64,000 nt of DNA from Bacteroidota bacterium (lineage in GTDB: Bacteria > Bacteroidota > Bacteroidia > Chitinophagales > Saprospiraceae). The stretch spans positions 27,258-91,257 of the forward strand of contig PZPC01000011.1 in assembly GCA_003045895.1 (NCBI GenBank). The letters are read 5' to 3'. Made by a program: the position numbers and the translations under genes. The notes beneath the pieces were generated by a model. That model saw only the letters and a program-made list of their open reading frames with translations. It searched no databases and was not told where the DNA came from. Shown here piece by piece: positions 23,601 to 33,128 of the stretch; positions within the stretch are counted from its first letter, which is position 1; the number at the start of each line of letters is the position of its first letter.

Positions 23601-26600
23601 TTATGCTTTTTCAGCAGCTTTGGAGAAACTCTTGCGACCATCATCGGTCTTCTTTTTGGTACCCAGGTCGTGGGCCAAATCGTAAACCAACGGCGTAGCC
23701 ACAAAAATTGACGAATAGGTACCTACCAGGATACCTACCAGGATAGCAAAAGAGAATCCTTTGATGGTATCTCCACCGAAGAGGAAGAGCACAAATACGC
23801 CAAACAGCGTAGTCATGGAGGTAATAACCGTACGGCTTACCGTGCTGTTGATGGCGTTGTTCAGGACCGTTTTGGTATCACCACTGGTATAATTACCCAG
23901 GTATTCCCGTAAGCGGTCAAAAACGATCACCGTATCGTTGATCGAATAACCGATCACCGTCAGGATAGCCGCAATGAAGGCCTGGTCGATCTCCATGCTA
24001 AAGCCCAGTACCCCGTGTCCCAAGGAAAAGACACCCAATACAATCAGGGTATCGTGGAACAAGGCCGCTACGGCACCCAGCGAATATTGCCATTTGCTGA
24101 AGCGGATAAAGATGTACAGGAAGATGAGCAGGAGCGCAAAGATACCGGCGTAGAATGCACTGCGCGTGATATCGTCGGCAATGGTGGGCCCTACCTTGGT
24201 GAAGCTGGTGATGTGGGTACCCACTCCGCCAGCATTGCTGAAGTTGTCGTAGGACAAGTCTTTGCCAACGGCTTTGGAAACACCGGCGTGGAGGGCCTGC
24301 ATGACCTTGTCTTCTGGTTTGTCCTGGCCCGCTTCATCCTGAGCGTCGATGAGGTAGTCGGTAACAACATTGAAAGTGTTAACGTCAGCTACGGCCTTAA
24401 CCGTGGGGGTTTTGCCACCAAAAGCATCCGTCAGGCTAGCCCGGAGAGTATTCGCATCCACGTTACTGCCGGGGGTAAAAGTAACATTGTAGTTGTATCC
24501 ACCTTTAAAGTCTACGCCAAATTCAAATCCGCGAACCGCGAAAGAAATAAAGCTGATGACCAGCAAGGTACCAGATATGACGTAGGCAACTTTCCGCTTG
24601 CCCAACCAATCCACATTCAGGTTGGCAAAAGCATTTTTGGAAAAACTGGTGCTAAAGCTGATTTCTTTATTCCGCTTCAGGTAGCTGTCCAGCATCAGTC
24701 GACCAACCAGTACGGCAGTGAACAACGAGGATAACACACCGATGATCAAAACCACCGCAAAGCCTTTAATGGGGCCCAGACCAAAATAGGCAAGGACCAT
24801 GGCCGTCAGGATCGTGGTAATGTTGGCATCCAGGATCGCAGAATAGGAGTTCTTGAAACCATCAACTACGGCAACCAGGGTGGATTTCCCTTCCCGCAAC
24901 TCTTCCCGAATACGCTCGAAGATAATTACGTTCGCATCCACGGCCATACCAATGGTCAGGATGATACCCGCAAAACCGGGCAGGGTGAGTACCGTGCCGT
25001 AGCTGGCCAGGGCGCCAAAGATGAACAGGATGTTCAGCAACAAAGCCAAAACAGAAATAACACCACCTCCACCGTAGTAAAAGATCATGAACGCAATAAC
25101 GATCAGGAATCCTACCAACAGGGCGGTCATGGAACGGTTAATATTGTCTTGACCCAGCGAAGGACCTACGACCGATTCCTGAATGATCTGGGTACTGGCG
25201 GGCAGTTTACCAATTTTGAGGATACTGGCCAGGTCACTGCCTTCTTCCAGGCTGAAATTGCCCGTAATTTGGCTGGAACCACCCGTAATGGGTTCGTTTA
25301 CCCGGGGAGCGGAAACCACTTCGTTGTCCAGTAAGATGGCAACTTCGCGGTTGCCATTATTGGCTGCCTCGGTCGTCATTCTGGCCCAGGTTTTGGCGCC
25401 TGCCTGATCCATGCTCAGCGAAACCGCTACCTGATTGGTTTGTGGGTCAGGTTGGGCGCTGGCGTCCTGTACGTGGTCACCCGAAAGGGGAGCCTCACCG
25501 GAGCGGGGCATCTTAATGGCGTACACTTCGTACATCTCCTTGCCATTGTCACTTGATTCCGTACCAACGGTACTGGTGAAAGGATCACGAGAATAACGAA
25601 AGCGAACATCAGCAGGGAACAAATTGGCAATTTGCTCCATGTCCAATACTTCCTTCAGGCGATTCATCTTGTTGCGTTCCACTACACCAATAATGGCGCC
25701 GTTACCGGGCGTCATCAGGTCGAAAAGAGGACCGGCAAGGCTGTTTTGCGCATAGGTCGTATCAATACGCTCAATTTCCGTAGACACGTTGCCGAGGGTA
25801 TCGGTAACGTATAAGGTATCGATAGACTGGATTTCCAGGTCACTGGCATCCGTGTTCAGAATGGTCCGTAGCTTTTCATTGGCCTGGGTCAGACCATTGC
25901 TGATGGGGGCGTCCGATATCCGGTACGTTTCAAAGAATTCCAGATTGGCGGCAGCTTGCAAGAAGTTGCGGGCACGTTCGGGGTTGTCGATGCCGGGCAA
26001 TTCTACCAGGATCAGATCCCGTTCGCGGTCGAGGCTTACATTGGGCTGAACAACGCCTAATTTGTCAATCCGCTGCTTGAGCAGGTTGAACGTCAGGTCT
26101 ACCGTCTCATTGGCTTTGGTCCGCAAAATACGGATGACCTCGGCGTCAGACGTCTCGTAGTTGATCTCGCCCCGGAGTGCTTCGTTGCGCTGGAAGATAG
26201 GTGCCAGCCGCTTTTCTCCGTGAATTTCTTGCCAGGCATCAGCAAAAAGAGCCACGAAATCTTTCTGGGCATTAAGTTGTGCTTTGGAGGCGTTTTCTAA
26301 TGCATCTCGGAATGTAGGGTCTTTGGAATTTTGGGCAAGGGTTCGTATTAATTCTCTCAGGTCAATCTGTAAGACAACGCTCATCCCACCTTTCAAGTCC
26401 AGACCGTAAGCTAACTGCTGGCTCTTGAGTTCTTGATAAGTGTAAGATTTCAATAAGGGTATCTTAAATACCGTTTCGTTGGACATTGAGTCCAGGAATG
26501 CACGTACTGCGTCCGTGTGGGCAGTGTTGCGTGCAGCTTCATCTTCAATGGATGATGAAAGGTTGAGCGCGTAACGCTCAGCATCCTTTTCTACGCGATT

Positions 26601-26684
26601 TGTTGGTAGAATAAAAAGGTACTGGATCAAAGTGACCAGTATCATCACCACAAGGAAGAATTTTACTATTCCTTTACCTTGCAT
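23601..26684 (-). CDS. secDF: Protein translocase SecDF fusion
   Basis: A 1,027-residue fusion of SecD and SecF, the usual form in Bacteroidota. The SecD half (about 1-640) has TM1, the large periplasmic region with LGLDLKGGMSVVLQI (about 90-105), and five further helices with the GMAVDANVIIFERIREE motif. The SecF half (about 670-1010) starts with VAYVISGTLLVISF, has FKGGYNYNV, and ends with GYSINDTVIVFDRLRE and the helices to FVATPLVYDL. The protein uses the proton-motive force to pull exported proteins out of SecYEG on the periplasmic side, which matters for the many Sec-dependent T9SS cargo and lipoproteins here. A possible -7 box TATATTTG lies upstream at 26782-26789 on this strand. Confidence 0.97.
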   Translation of the reverse strand: MQGKGIVKFFLVVMILVTLIQYLFILPTNRVEKDAERYALNLSSSIEDEAARNTAHTDAVRAFLDSMSNETVFKIPLLKSYTYQELKSQQLAYGLDLKGGMSVVLQIDLRELIRTLAQNSKDPTFRDALENASKAQLNAQKDFVALFADAWQEIHGEKRLAPIFQRNEALRGEINYETSDAEVIRILRTKANETVDLTFNLLKQRIDKLGVVQPNVSLDRERDLILVELPGIDNPERARNFLQAAANLEFFETYRISDAPISNGLTQANEKLRTILNTDASDLEIQSIDTLYVTDTLGNVSTEIERIDTTYAQNSLAGPLFDLMTPGNGAIIGVVERNKMNRLKEVLDMEQIANLFPADVRFRYSRDPFTSTVGTESSDNGKEMYEVYAIKMPRSGEAPLSGDHVQDASAQPDPQTNQVAVSLSMDQAGAKTWARMTTEAANNGNREVAILLDNEVVSAPRVNEPITGGSSQITGNFSLEEGSDLASILKIGKLPASTQIIQESVVGPSLGQDNINRSMTALLVGFLIVIAFMIFYYGGGGVISVLALLLNILFIFGALASYGTVLTLPGFAGIILTIGMAVDANVIIFERIREELREGKSTLVAVVDGFKNSYSAILDANITTILTAMVLAYFGLGPIKGFAVVLIIGVLSSLFTAVLVGRLMLDSYLKRNKEISFSTSFSKNAFANLNVDWLGKRKVAYVISGTLLVISFISFAVRGFEFGVDFKGGYNYNVTFTPGSNVDANTLRASLTDAFGGKTPTVKAVADVNTFNVVTDYLIDAQDEAGQDKPEDKVMQALHAGVSKAVGKDLSYDNFSNAGGVGTHITSFTKVGPTIADDITRSAFYAGIFALLLIFLYIFIRFSKWQYSLGAVAALFHDTLIVLGVFSLGHGVLGFSMEIDQAFIAAILTVIGYSINDTVIVFDRLREYLGNYTSGDTKTVLNNAINSTVSRTVITSMTTLFGVFVLFLFGGDTIKGFSFAILVGILVGTYSSIFVATPLVYDLAHDLGTKKKTDDGRKSFSKAAEKA

Positions 26685-26781
26685 AACTTAAAAATTTAAA
26701 ATTCCGATTAAATTAGAAAAAGAAAGATACATAAATGCTTCTCCCGGAGAGCCTCCAAAACTTCCTCCCGGAAAAACTGCG

Positions 26782-26789
26782 CAAATATA
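26782..26789 (-). promoter_or_regulatory. Possible secDF -7 box
   Basis: On the minus strand this reads TATATTTG, an exact TAnnTTTG match about 98 nt before the secDF ATG. No clear -33 partner is visible, so support is limited. Confidence 0.3.
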
Positions 26790-26866
26790 CAGCTTTTGTT
26801 GTATTTGCTTCTTTGTGCGTGCGATTATTTGAATTGACTTGGCTTATTGCCAGTCGATACCGTAGC

Positions 26867-27826
26867 TTAACTGACCCAATTGCGCTGCTCACCCGCCAAA
26901 AAGGCTTTTACGTTGAGCGCGGATTCTGCCAGTAAACGCTGGCGGGCAGACACACTAGCCCAGGCCATATGCGGTGTAAGGATACAATTGGGGGCAGACA
27001 AGAGCGGGTGGTCGGGTGGTGGTGGTTCTGCCCGCAGTACATCGAGGGCAGCCCCCGCAAGTAGCCCCTGCTCCAGGCAGTACCGCAGATCTGCTTCGTT
27101 GACTAAACCACCGCGGCCGGTGTTGATGAGAAAACCAGGATTCGGCATAGTTGCCAGTAAAGCGCGATTAACGATTTGATCATTAGCCGTATTCAGGGGC
27201 GCGTGCAGGGTGACCACTTGGCAAGTAGAGAACAAAGTGGGTAAATCTACAAAATCAACGCCCTCCAAAGCATCCCTTTGGGGGTGTTTGTGGTGGGCGC
27301 TCACCTGCATCCCCAGAGCCAGTGCTACCCGCGCTACCGCCTGGCCAATCCGCCCAAACCCATAAATACCCAGGCGCAGGGAACTCAATTCTACAATTGG
27401 TCCGAGGGTGTAGGAGAAATCAGCCTGCCGGGACCAATCCCCTTGTTGTACGGAAGCATGGTGGGCAGCCACTTTGTTGGTCATTTCCAACAAGAGCGCA
27501 AATACGTGCTGGGCAACGGCCAGGGTGCTGTAACCCGCCACGTTTGCTACTGCGATGTCCCGTTGCCGGGCTGCTGAAACGTCTACGTTGTTGTAGCCGG
27601 TAGCCGTAACGCCAATAAAGCGGAGCTGTGGTAAGGCCGCGAGCATCGCGGCGTCCATGATTTGCTTATTGACCAATATAATGGTGGCTTCACGCGCTCT
27701 TTCAACGACTAGTTCAGCGGGGGTACGATCGTAGACGGTCAGCGAGCCAATAGCCGACAAGGCATCCCAGGTGAGATCACCAGGATTAAGGGTGTAGCCG
27801 TCAAGGACAACAATCTTGGGTATCAT
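26867..27826 (-). CDS. D-2-hydroxyacid dehydrogenase (glycerate dehydrogenase-like)
   Basis: 319 residues, the common length of the D-isomer-specific 2-hydroxyacid dehydrogenases, which interconvert 2-oxoacids and D-2-hydroxyacids with NAD(P)H. The substrate-binding part includes TGYNNVDVSAA (about 76-86). The Rossmann fold has GIYGFGRIGQAVA (about 152-164). Catalytic residues sit in NTGRGGLVNE (Arg), LRAEPP (Glu) and LTPHMAW (His). The substrate cannot be fixed from sequence; similarity to hydroxypyruvate/glycerate dehydrogenases is only an impression. It lies 16 bp downstream of the ATE-like start region on the same strand order (two ATE-like genes are on its other side) and may be a separate unit. 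Confidence 0.92.
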   Translation of the reverse strand: MIPKIVVLDGYTLNPGDLTWDALSAIGSLTVYDRTPAELVVERAREATIILVNKQIMDAAMLAALPQLRFIGVTATGYNNVDVSAARQRDIAVANVAGYSTLAVAQHVFALLLEMTNKVAAHHASVQQGDWSRQADFSYTLGPIVELSSLRLGIYGFGRIGQAVARVALALGMQVSAHHKHPQRDALEGVDFVDLPTLFSTCQVVTLHAPLNTANDQIVNRALLATMPNPGFLINTGRGGLVNEADLRYCLEQGLLAGAALDVLRAEPPPPDHPLLSAPNCILTPHMAWASVSARQRLLAESALNVKAFLAGEQRNWVS

Positions 27827-27842
27827 AAATCGGTTTTTGGGG

Positions 27843-28919
27843 TTAGATCAATTTGTCGTGGTTAGCTACAATAATTTTTACCATTTCTTCAGCAGTAGCG
27901 GTTTGTAGCAACAGGTTCTCCACCACAATCAATTCCACCAAAAAATGCTCCGGGTTGAAGGCCTGGGCGTAAGAATCATTAAAGTAGAACCGGAAGTCAT
28001 CAAAATTGGAGCAGCGCAACAACTGGAAGCGGTTGTTCCGGACATCATAAACAATAAAATAGGTAAAATGTGGGGTGAGCAGCGGACCTGGCACCTGTAG
28101 CACGACGGGGAAATCCAGATAAGAAGCCCGCAGGAGCCCAAAAAGATTGGCTTCGAAGAGGGGATACCAGTACAGCTGGCAAGGAATATCCGCAGCTTTT
28201 AACAAGGCTGTGGCGTATTCCAGTTGTTGCCGCATTTGCAGGAGCGGCGTGTCATCGTGGGCCTTTTGGCTATAAGGCTGCCAACTGCTGGATGACAATT
28301 GTAGGTATTCCACCTGCCCAATGCGTAGTTTGTAATCAAAACGCTGATAGCCAGGCACGACGTATCCCGGATAATAGTAAGTGATGCCGTGTTGCTGGCA
28401 ATAATTGATCTCCTGCAGCATGGTGTAATAACCCAGACTGAACCCCTGGTAGTCGGGGTCGTAAATGCCCAGGATACTGGCCACACTGTCTTGCCCGAGG
28501 TCAAAAAAGCTGAGTGCTACCAATCGGTCACCATCGTAAACTTGTGTTTCAAGGGTGTGATAGTGGCTGGATATTTCGCCGTCCAGGAGACTTTCCTGCA
28601 GGGAGCGGGCAATGAACCCGGGGAAATTTTGCTTGTATTTCTGGTAAAGGGCTTCTTTCTCAGGGGTAATTTCAAAGTACGAATAACGAACCGTGAAGCG
28701 ATCGGCGTTCCGGCGCAATAATTTGCGTTGCGATTTTGTGAAACGGTGTTCGTATACATTCAGTCTGATCCAGATGGCCGAATAAAGTTGGTCACCAAAA
28801 CAAAGAAAATGAGTCGTAAAAATGGATTGCCCCATTCTGTACCACCCCCTTTCCAGGTAGCTGTCCAAGTCTTCAGCTTGAAGGACTTCCGGATAATGTT
28901 TTTCTGCAAAAACAGACAT
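27843..28919 (-). CDS. Arginyl-tRNA-protein transferase-like (ATE_C/GNAT-fold) protein, paralogue 1
   Basis: 358 residues. The central part (about 110-215) resembles the C-terminal GNAT-like domain of arginyl/leucyl-tRNA-protein transferases (ATE/Bpt), which add an amino acid from aminoacyl-tRNA to protein N-termini. Shared features are YDGDRLVALSFFDLG, GIYDPDYQGFSLGYYTM, EINYCQQHGITYYYPGYV and FDYKLRIGQ. The N-terminal part keeps the KSQRKLLRRN element but lacks the clustered cysteines usual in ATE N-domains. About 140 further C-terminal residues match nothing I recognise. ATG 28919 is chosen because it aligns with the paralogue start; an in-frame TTG lies at 28955. The tandem paralogue at 29027-30103 has exactly the same length. 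The role is not established. Confidence 0.7.
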   Translation of the reverse strand: MSVFAEKHYPEVLQAEDLDSYLERGWYRMGQSIFTTHFLCFGDQLYSAIWIRLNVYEHRFTKSQRKLLRRNADRFTVRYSYFEITPEKEALYQKYKQNFPGFIARSLQESLLDGEISSHYHTLETQVYDGDRLVALSFFDLGQDSVASILGIYDPDYQGFSLGYYTMLQEINYCQQHGITYYYPGYVVPGYQRFDYKLRIGQVEYLQLSSSSWQPYSQKAHDDTPLLQMRQQLEYATALLKAADIPCQLYWYPLFEANLFGLLRASYLDFPVVLQVPGPLLTPHFTYFIVYDVRNNRFQLLRCSNFDDFRFYFNDSYAQAFNPEHFLVELIVVENLLLQTATAEEMVKIIVANHDKLI

Positions 28920-29026
28920 AAATAGGAATAGGTATGAGCGGCTTGCGAAAAGCAAAGAAACAAGTTTTTTAGCAGACCTTTTGGCTTGTCAACGAAAATT
29001 TCAAGGGACCAACCAAAATTTATTAT

Positions 29027-30103
29027 TTAAATTTCTTTGGGTACCAGCGCTTGCGCCCGGTTCTCCAACAGGTTTTTAAATTTGCTGATAAAAACCTCGG
29101 TATCGGCGGCCTGAAACAGGCATTTGTTCAATTGCAGGACATAACGGAATAACTGCTGTTGCGAACGCACCTGATCGAAGAAGGTAACCATTCGGTCAAA
29201 GAAGCACAGCCAGCATTCGTAGCAGCCCAGGTCCAGGTTGTAGAACGCAATCCAGCATTGTTGAGGGGAGGGGCAGTTTAACAACAGAAAGGCGGGGGCA
29301 TCCAACAGGCTATACGGGCCTGCATGCATCATCTTCATTTCAAAGAAAACGTATTTATACCGCTTGGCGGTCAGTCCATTTTCATAGAGTGCATCATGCA
29401 GGATTTGGGTGCGGTTAAGGAGTACCGCAAGGGGGCCGTGCTGTTGTAGCTTGAAATCAGTCAGAGACAGCCATTGGCGTTCTTGTAAATCCCAAAATTC
29501 CAGTTGACCAATCTTGGTTTTGTAATCAAAAAGAGACGTATCTGGCGATATGTAACCAGGATAGTAGTACGCCAGGCCTTGTTGGGCACACCACTCCATT
29601 TCCAGGTACATGCTGTAGAGCCCTAAGCTAAAGGACTGGTAATCGGGGTCGTAAATGCCAGCCTTGCTGTACACACTGGCTTTGCCGACGTCGAAGAAGC
29701 TAAAAGCGATGAGCCGGTCACCGTGATAAATGCAGCACTCCAGGGTCGAGAAAATTTTGCGGCCTTCGTGTTCGAGATGAATCGCCAGATCGGGGATACT
29801 CTTCTTGGGGTGTTCCAACAAATAGCGTTCGTTCACCCGCATTTTTTCGCGGTTGATGACGGCAGGGCCAATGGTCATGCGGAAAGCTGCGCGATTTTTT
29901 CGCAGTAGTTTGCGCTGTCCTTTGCGCCATTGGTGGGTTGCCAGCAGCAGGCGGGTAGGGACTACACTGTAAATTTCACCCAACTCCACCTGAATGAAGT
30001 TAGCAGTATAAATCCGTTGGCCAAAGGGGCGCCAACCTTTGGCCAGGTAGTCGTCCAGGTCAGAACGGGTCAATCCTTGCGGACTTAAAATTGCTGAAGA
30101 CAT
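29027..30103 (-). CDS. Arginyl-tRNA-protein transferase-like (ATE_C/GNAT-fold) protein, paralogue 2
   Basis: 358 residues and clearly homologous along its first two thirds to the downstream neighbour: DLDDYLAKGW, GQRKLLRKN, YHGDRLIAFSFFDVG, GIYDPDYQSFSLGLYSM, YYYPGYISP and FDYKTKIGQLEFW. As in paralogue 1, the ATE-like GNAT region is present and the N-terminal Cys cluster is missing. The C-terminal region is rich in Cys and aromatic residues (CYECWLCFFDRM) and diverges from paralogue 1, which suggests different partners. ATG 30103 follows a purine-rich AAAGAGAGA ribosome-binding stretch; upstream in-frame codons back to 30175 lack that. It sits 107 bp before paralogue 1 on the same strand. 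Confidence 0.7.
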   Translation of the reverse strand: MSSAILSPQGLTRSDLDDYLAKGWRPFGQRIYTANFIQVELGEIYSVVPTRLLLATHQWRKGQRKLLRKNRAAFRMTIGPAVINREKMRVNERYLLEHPKKSIPDLAIHLEHEGRKIFSTLECCIYHGDRLIAFSFFDVGKASVYSKAGIYDPDYQSFSLGLYSMYLEMEWCAQQGLAYYYPGYISPDTSLFDYKTKIGQLEFWDLQERQWLSLTDFKLQQHGPLAVLLNRTQILHDALYENGLTAKRYKYVFFEMKMMHAGPYSLLDAPAFLLLNCPSPQQCWIAFYNLDLGCYECWLCFFDRMVTFFDQVRSQQQLFRYVLQLNKCLFQAADTEVFISKFKNLLENRAQALVPKEI

Positions 30104-30245
30104 AAATCTCTCTTTCCTCACCACCAACGAACGGAATACGTCAGTATAAACTTGGCTGCTTACCGCCAATGACAAAGGTACAAAACGCCCGTAAATATTA
30201 GGATGAATCTACTGGTCGTTTATCGGGAAACCCACCTGGCGTTGC

Positions 30246-32579
30246 TTACCTGACAATAGAAATGTCGCCCTGGAAGAAGCTCTTTTCACCGTTGATCCAC
30301 TCCACTTCTGCAGCGTAAATGTATACCCCGGAAGGGAGGAGATCTCCTTTAAAAGTTCCGTCCCAGGCTTCTTCGCTACTATTCGCCTGCAAGTTGTTGG
30401 CCTGGTAAACCTGGGCTCCCCAACGATCAAAAACGGTCAGGGAGCTGATGTTGGCAATGGCACCCTGATCAAAGAAAACAAAGCGATCGTTGCTGCCGTC
30501 TTCATTGGGAGAAATGGCATTGGGAATGAAAACAGCTCCTTCCGGGCGTACGGTCAACAATATACTGGCCTGGGTTTCGCAACCATTGGCATCTCTGACG
30601 GTCAATTGGTAGTTGGTGGTTTCGAGTGGCTGAACGATCCATTGCTTTTCCCCAACGCGGTCATTGTCATCCAGGATGGGCGACCAGAAAAAGGTGTCGA
30701 GTAAACCCAACGGTGGGTTGCTACTAACGGTAATACTGGCACTTCCCCCCAGGGTCAACGGCCCGACCTGGGTGGTTTGGAGCAGAATTTCGGGTGCTGC
30801 CGGAGCGGGAAGATCTACGCTTGCGGCCGCTTCACAGCCACCCGCATCCTGTACCTGCACCGTGTAATTTCCAGGGCCGAGATTGATGAATTGGTCGGTA
30901 TTGAGGAAATTCTGACCATCCAAACTCACCAGAAATGGTGGCGTTCCTCCCTGGATTGTATTGATCTGTATGCTACCGCCGTTGATGTTGTTGCACGGTG
31001 GTGCCTGGTAACCCAGTTCCAGGCTAAGGTTGTCGATCAGGGCTACAACTTCGGTGGTGTCCCGGGCGGTGCAATTGTTGTTTTCGTCGCGTACTTCCAG
31101 TACGTAGGTCCCCCCCCGGTTGATGAACAACGTGCGCGTAAACTGATCGATTAACTGGATATTGTCACGGAACCAACTGTATACAATATTGTTGCCTGTG
31201 CTGGTATTGGCGCCACTTAGGGTCAGTTCGGGCACCGTGCAGTCGAGGGTTTCGGTAGCGGGGAGGTCGGCAAGAGGATTGAGGTAAAGGTCAAACCGCT
31301 GGACGGTGCTGGCATCGGGGCAAATACCGTTGCCACTGACGGTGTAGCGGTATTGGAATTCCCCGGGTACCATACTGGTAAAGGCGCCCGTGCTGGCGTT
31401 GATGCTGCTCCCCGTTGGGCCACTGACGTATTGCCAACTGCCATTCAGATCTTCGTTTTGTATAACATCGGAGAGGTTGATAGCCACCCCTTCTGCGGCA
31501 TTGAAACAACGCACGAAATAGTCGGGAACACCGGCAAAGGGCGGCTCCGCCAGGTTGAAGCTGGCGCTGGCCGAGGTGCTACAATTGTTATTGGCCACAT
31601 TGTATACCAGCGTATGAGATCCCGGAGCCAGCGTCGCCGGGTTAAAAGTGACCACGGGTTGGCCATCCAGTTGCCAGCTACCGCCAGGGGTAGTGGTGCT
31701 GGTAAAAAAAGTGTTGGGTGAAATGGGAAGGTTGCTGGCGCAAAGCGTTGTCGGAACAGCGAAATCCGCCTCCAGTTGGGTAACGTTCACCGTTACGCTG
31801 GCGGTCGTTGTACAGATTTCGCGGAAGCTGATATCGTCCAGTGCGAAATCATTGCCCGCCGGGGTAAAATTGGTATTGGCAATACAGATGGTTGCACTGG
31901 AGACGCCGTTTGCTGACCAGTCTGCAGAAAATTGCCGCCAGTTACACGTATTGGGGATGGCATTGAAGGGAGAACCCAGGAGGGTGCCGTTGACCGAAAA
32001 CTGGAGCTGCGCCGGGTTTTGACTAACTACCGAGGTAACCCAGGCACTAAAATGGTAGTTGCTGCCCGGATTTACTTCAATGTCCTGGCACCAAATATTG
32101 CTGGCGTCGCCGCTGGCATTGACAACCATCATGCCGCCGCCGCCAGTATGGTCACTGCAATTGGCAAATTGGTTGTGGGTGCTGCCCGCATTGGTGGCAA
32201 TGGCGTATTGGCCTTCGTTGCTGAGCAAACCAACGCCGCCGCCAGTACCGTAGATATAGTCGCTGTAAAATCCGGTGTCACCCTGGCTGAAATCCCCGTT
32301 GAAAAGCAGGTTCGTAGCTGATAAACTGTTGATATTCAGGGCGTAGGTGGTCGTGGTGTCGACATTCGCCGTGGTGATGAGCTGGTCCGGATTGCTGAGG
32401 TTCGTGGCCGGGCTCCAGTTGAAATCCAAATAATTACCCGTAATAACGGGAATGAAAACGGTGGAACCAGGTGCACACAGATTGACCTCCGGATTGAGGT
32501 TGACCGTGACATTACAGTTTTGAGCCCCAACCCAGCTGACTGCCAGGAGGAATAGGAGACTTGTCAGCAATGATTTCAT
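30246..32579 (-). CDS. Secreted protein with type B T9SS sorting domain
   Basis: 777 residues. A signal peptide (about 1-19, SWVGAQ) is followed by a short beta-domain, then a jelly-roll-like domain (about 95-255; LLFNGDFSQGDTGF...NYHFSAWVTSV...FALDDISFRE). Ig/PKD- and SprB-type repeats follow (for example CNNINGGSIQINTIQGGTPPF). The gliding-motility-associated C-terminal domain (about 690-777; FIPNAISPNEDGSNDRF, VFDRWGAQVYQ, WDGTFKGDLLPSGVYIY) is the type B signal for T9SS export and surface anchoring. The pattern suggests a cell-surface adhesin or glycan-binding protein; no catalytic motif was seen. It is monocistronic, ending near 30246 with no clear terminator. Confidence 0.9.
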   Translation of the reverse strand: MKSLLTSLLFLLAVSWVGAQNCNVTVNLNPEVNLCAPGSTVFIPVITGNYLDFNWSPATNLSNPDQLITTANVDTTTTYALNINSLSATNLLFNGDFSQGDTGFYSDYIYGTGGGVGLLSNEGQYAIATNAGSTHNQFANCSDHTGGGGMMVVNASGDASNIWCQDIEVNPGSNYHFSAWVTSVVSQNPAQLQFSVNGTLLGSPFNAIPNTCNWRQFSADWSANGVSSATICIANTNFTPAGNDFALDDISFREICTTTASVTVNVTQLEADFAVPTTLCASNLPISPNTFFTSTTTPGGSWQLDGQPVVTFNPATLAPGSHTLVYNVANNNCSTSASASFNLAEPPFAGVPDYFVRCFNAAEGVAINLSDVIQNEDLNGSWQYVSGPTGSSINASTGAFTSMVPGEFQYRYTVSGNGICPDASTVQRFDLYLNPLADLPATETLDCTVPELTLSGANTSTGNNIVYSWFRDNIQLIDQFTRTLFINRGGTYVLEVRDENNNCTARDTTEVVALIDNLSLELGYQAPPCNNINGGSIQINTIQGGTPPFLVSLDGQNFLNTDQFINLGPGNYTVQVQDAGGCEAAASVDLPAPAAPEILLQTTQVGPLTLGGSASITVSSNPPLGLLDTFFWSPILDDNDRVGEKQWIVQPLETTNYQLTVRDANGCETQASILLTVRPEGAVFIPNAISPNEDGSNDRFVFFDQGAIANISSLTVFDRWGAQVYQANNLQANSSEEAWDGTFKGDLLPSGVYIYAAEVEWINGEKSFFQGDISIVR

Positions 32580-32686
32580 ATAAACGGAGTTTTACATGGT
32601 TAGACTAACGTAAAAATCCGTCTTTAAGACACACTTAGCTGACAAATATAAGGCTTCGAATGGATTTATTCAACCAATTGATTTGC

Positions 32687-33019
32687 TTAAGTAAAATCTT
32701 CTTCGTCGCCCAGGTTCAGGCGGGCGCCGGCTAATTCTCCCAGCGCGTGTTGGTCGCGGGCTAATTTGGCTACTTCCATCCCCGCAGTGTAGGCTTCCCA
32801 GGCTTGCTGGGGTTGTGAAAGCTGTTCGTATAGCTTGCCCAGGTGGTAATAAAGACCTACGTAAGCAGGTTGTTTGGCCCTGATCGCCAAATAGTAAGCT
32901 AAAGCCTCCTGGGTATCTTTCAGGCTTTCGTATTCTTTGGCTACCGCAAAAAGCAAGAAAGGGTCATCTGGTGAAGCAGACAGAAAGGCCTGGAGTTTTT
33001 CAAGTCGGGGTGAACTCAT
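32687..33019 (-). CDS. Small TPR protein
   Basis: A 110-residue soluble protein made mostly of tetratricopeptide helices: DDPFLLFAVAKEYESLKDTQEALAYYLAIRAKQP and YVGLYYHLGKLYEQLSQPQQAWEAYTAGMEVA form two full repeats, and an acidic tail (GDEEDFT) follows. It has no signal peptide, so it is cytoplasmic. TPRs mediate protein-protein contacts; the partner is unknown. It is divergent from etfB with about 110 bp between them. ATG 33019 is preferred because the upstream in-frame codon at 33046 adds a short hydrophobic stretch before the TPRs. Confidence 0.82.
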   Translation of the reverse strand: MSSPRLEKLQAFLSASPDDPFLLFAVAKEYESLKDTQEALAYYLAIRAKQPAYVGLYYHLGKLYEQLSQPQQAWEAYTAGMEVAKLARDQHALGELAGARLNLGDEEDFT

Positions 33020-33070
33020 GAGCAAGTGAATTGTTAAAAAGGACAATTAGCGAATTTTCGCTGAAAGAGA

Positions 33071-33101
33071 TTTTATTGCGCAAGCAATTTAATTATATTT
33101 G
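33071..33101 (+). promoter_or_regulatory. Promoter of the etfBA operon
   Basis: TATATTTG at 33094-33101 is an exact -7 match. A TTTT at 33071-33074 lies 19 nt upstream, and ATTG at 33075-33078 is an alternative -33 with a shorter spacer. The predicted leader is about 20 nt. Confidence 0.5.
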
Positions 33102-33128
33102 CGATGCTTTAACAAAACCTTTGCGAAA

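Noticed and set aside
30104..30175. Upstream start extending ATE-like paralogue 2 by 24 residues
   Set aside because: The downstream ATG has a purine-rich ribosome-binding stretch and gives the same length as its paralogue.
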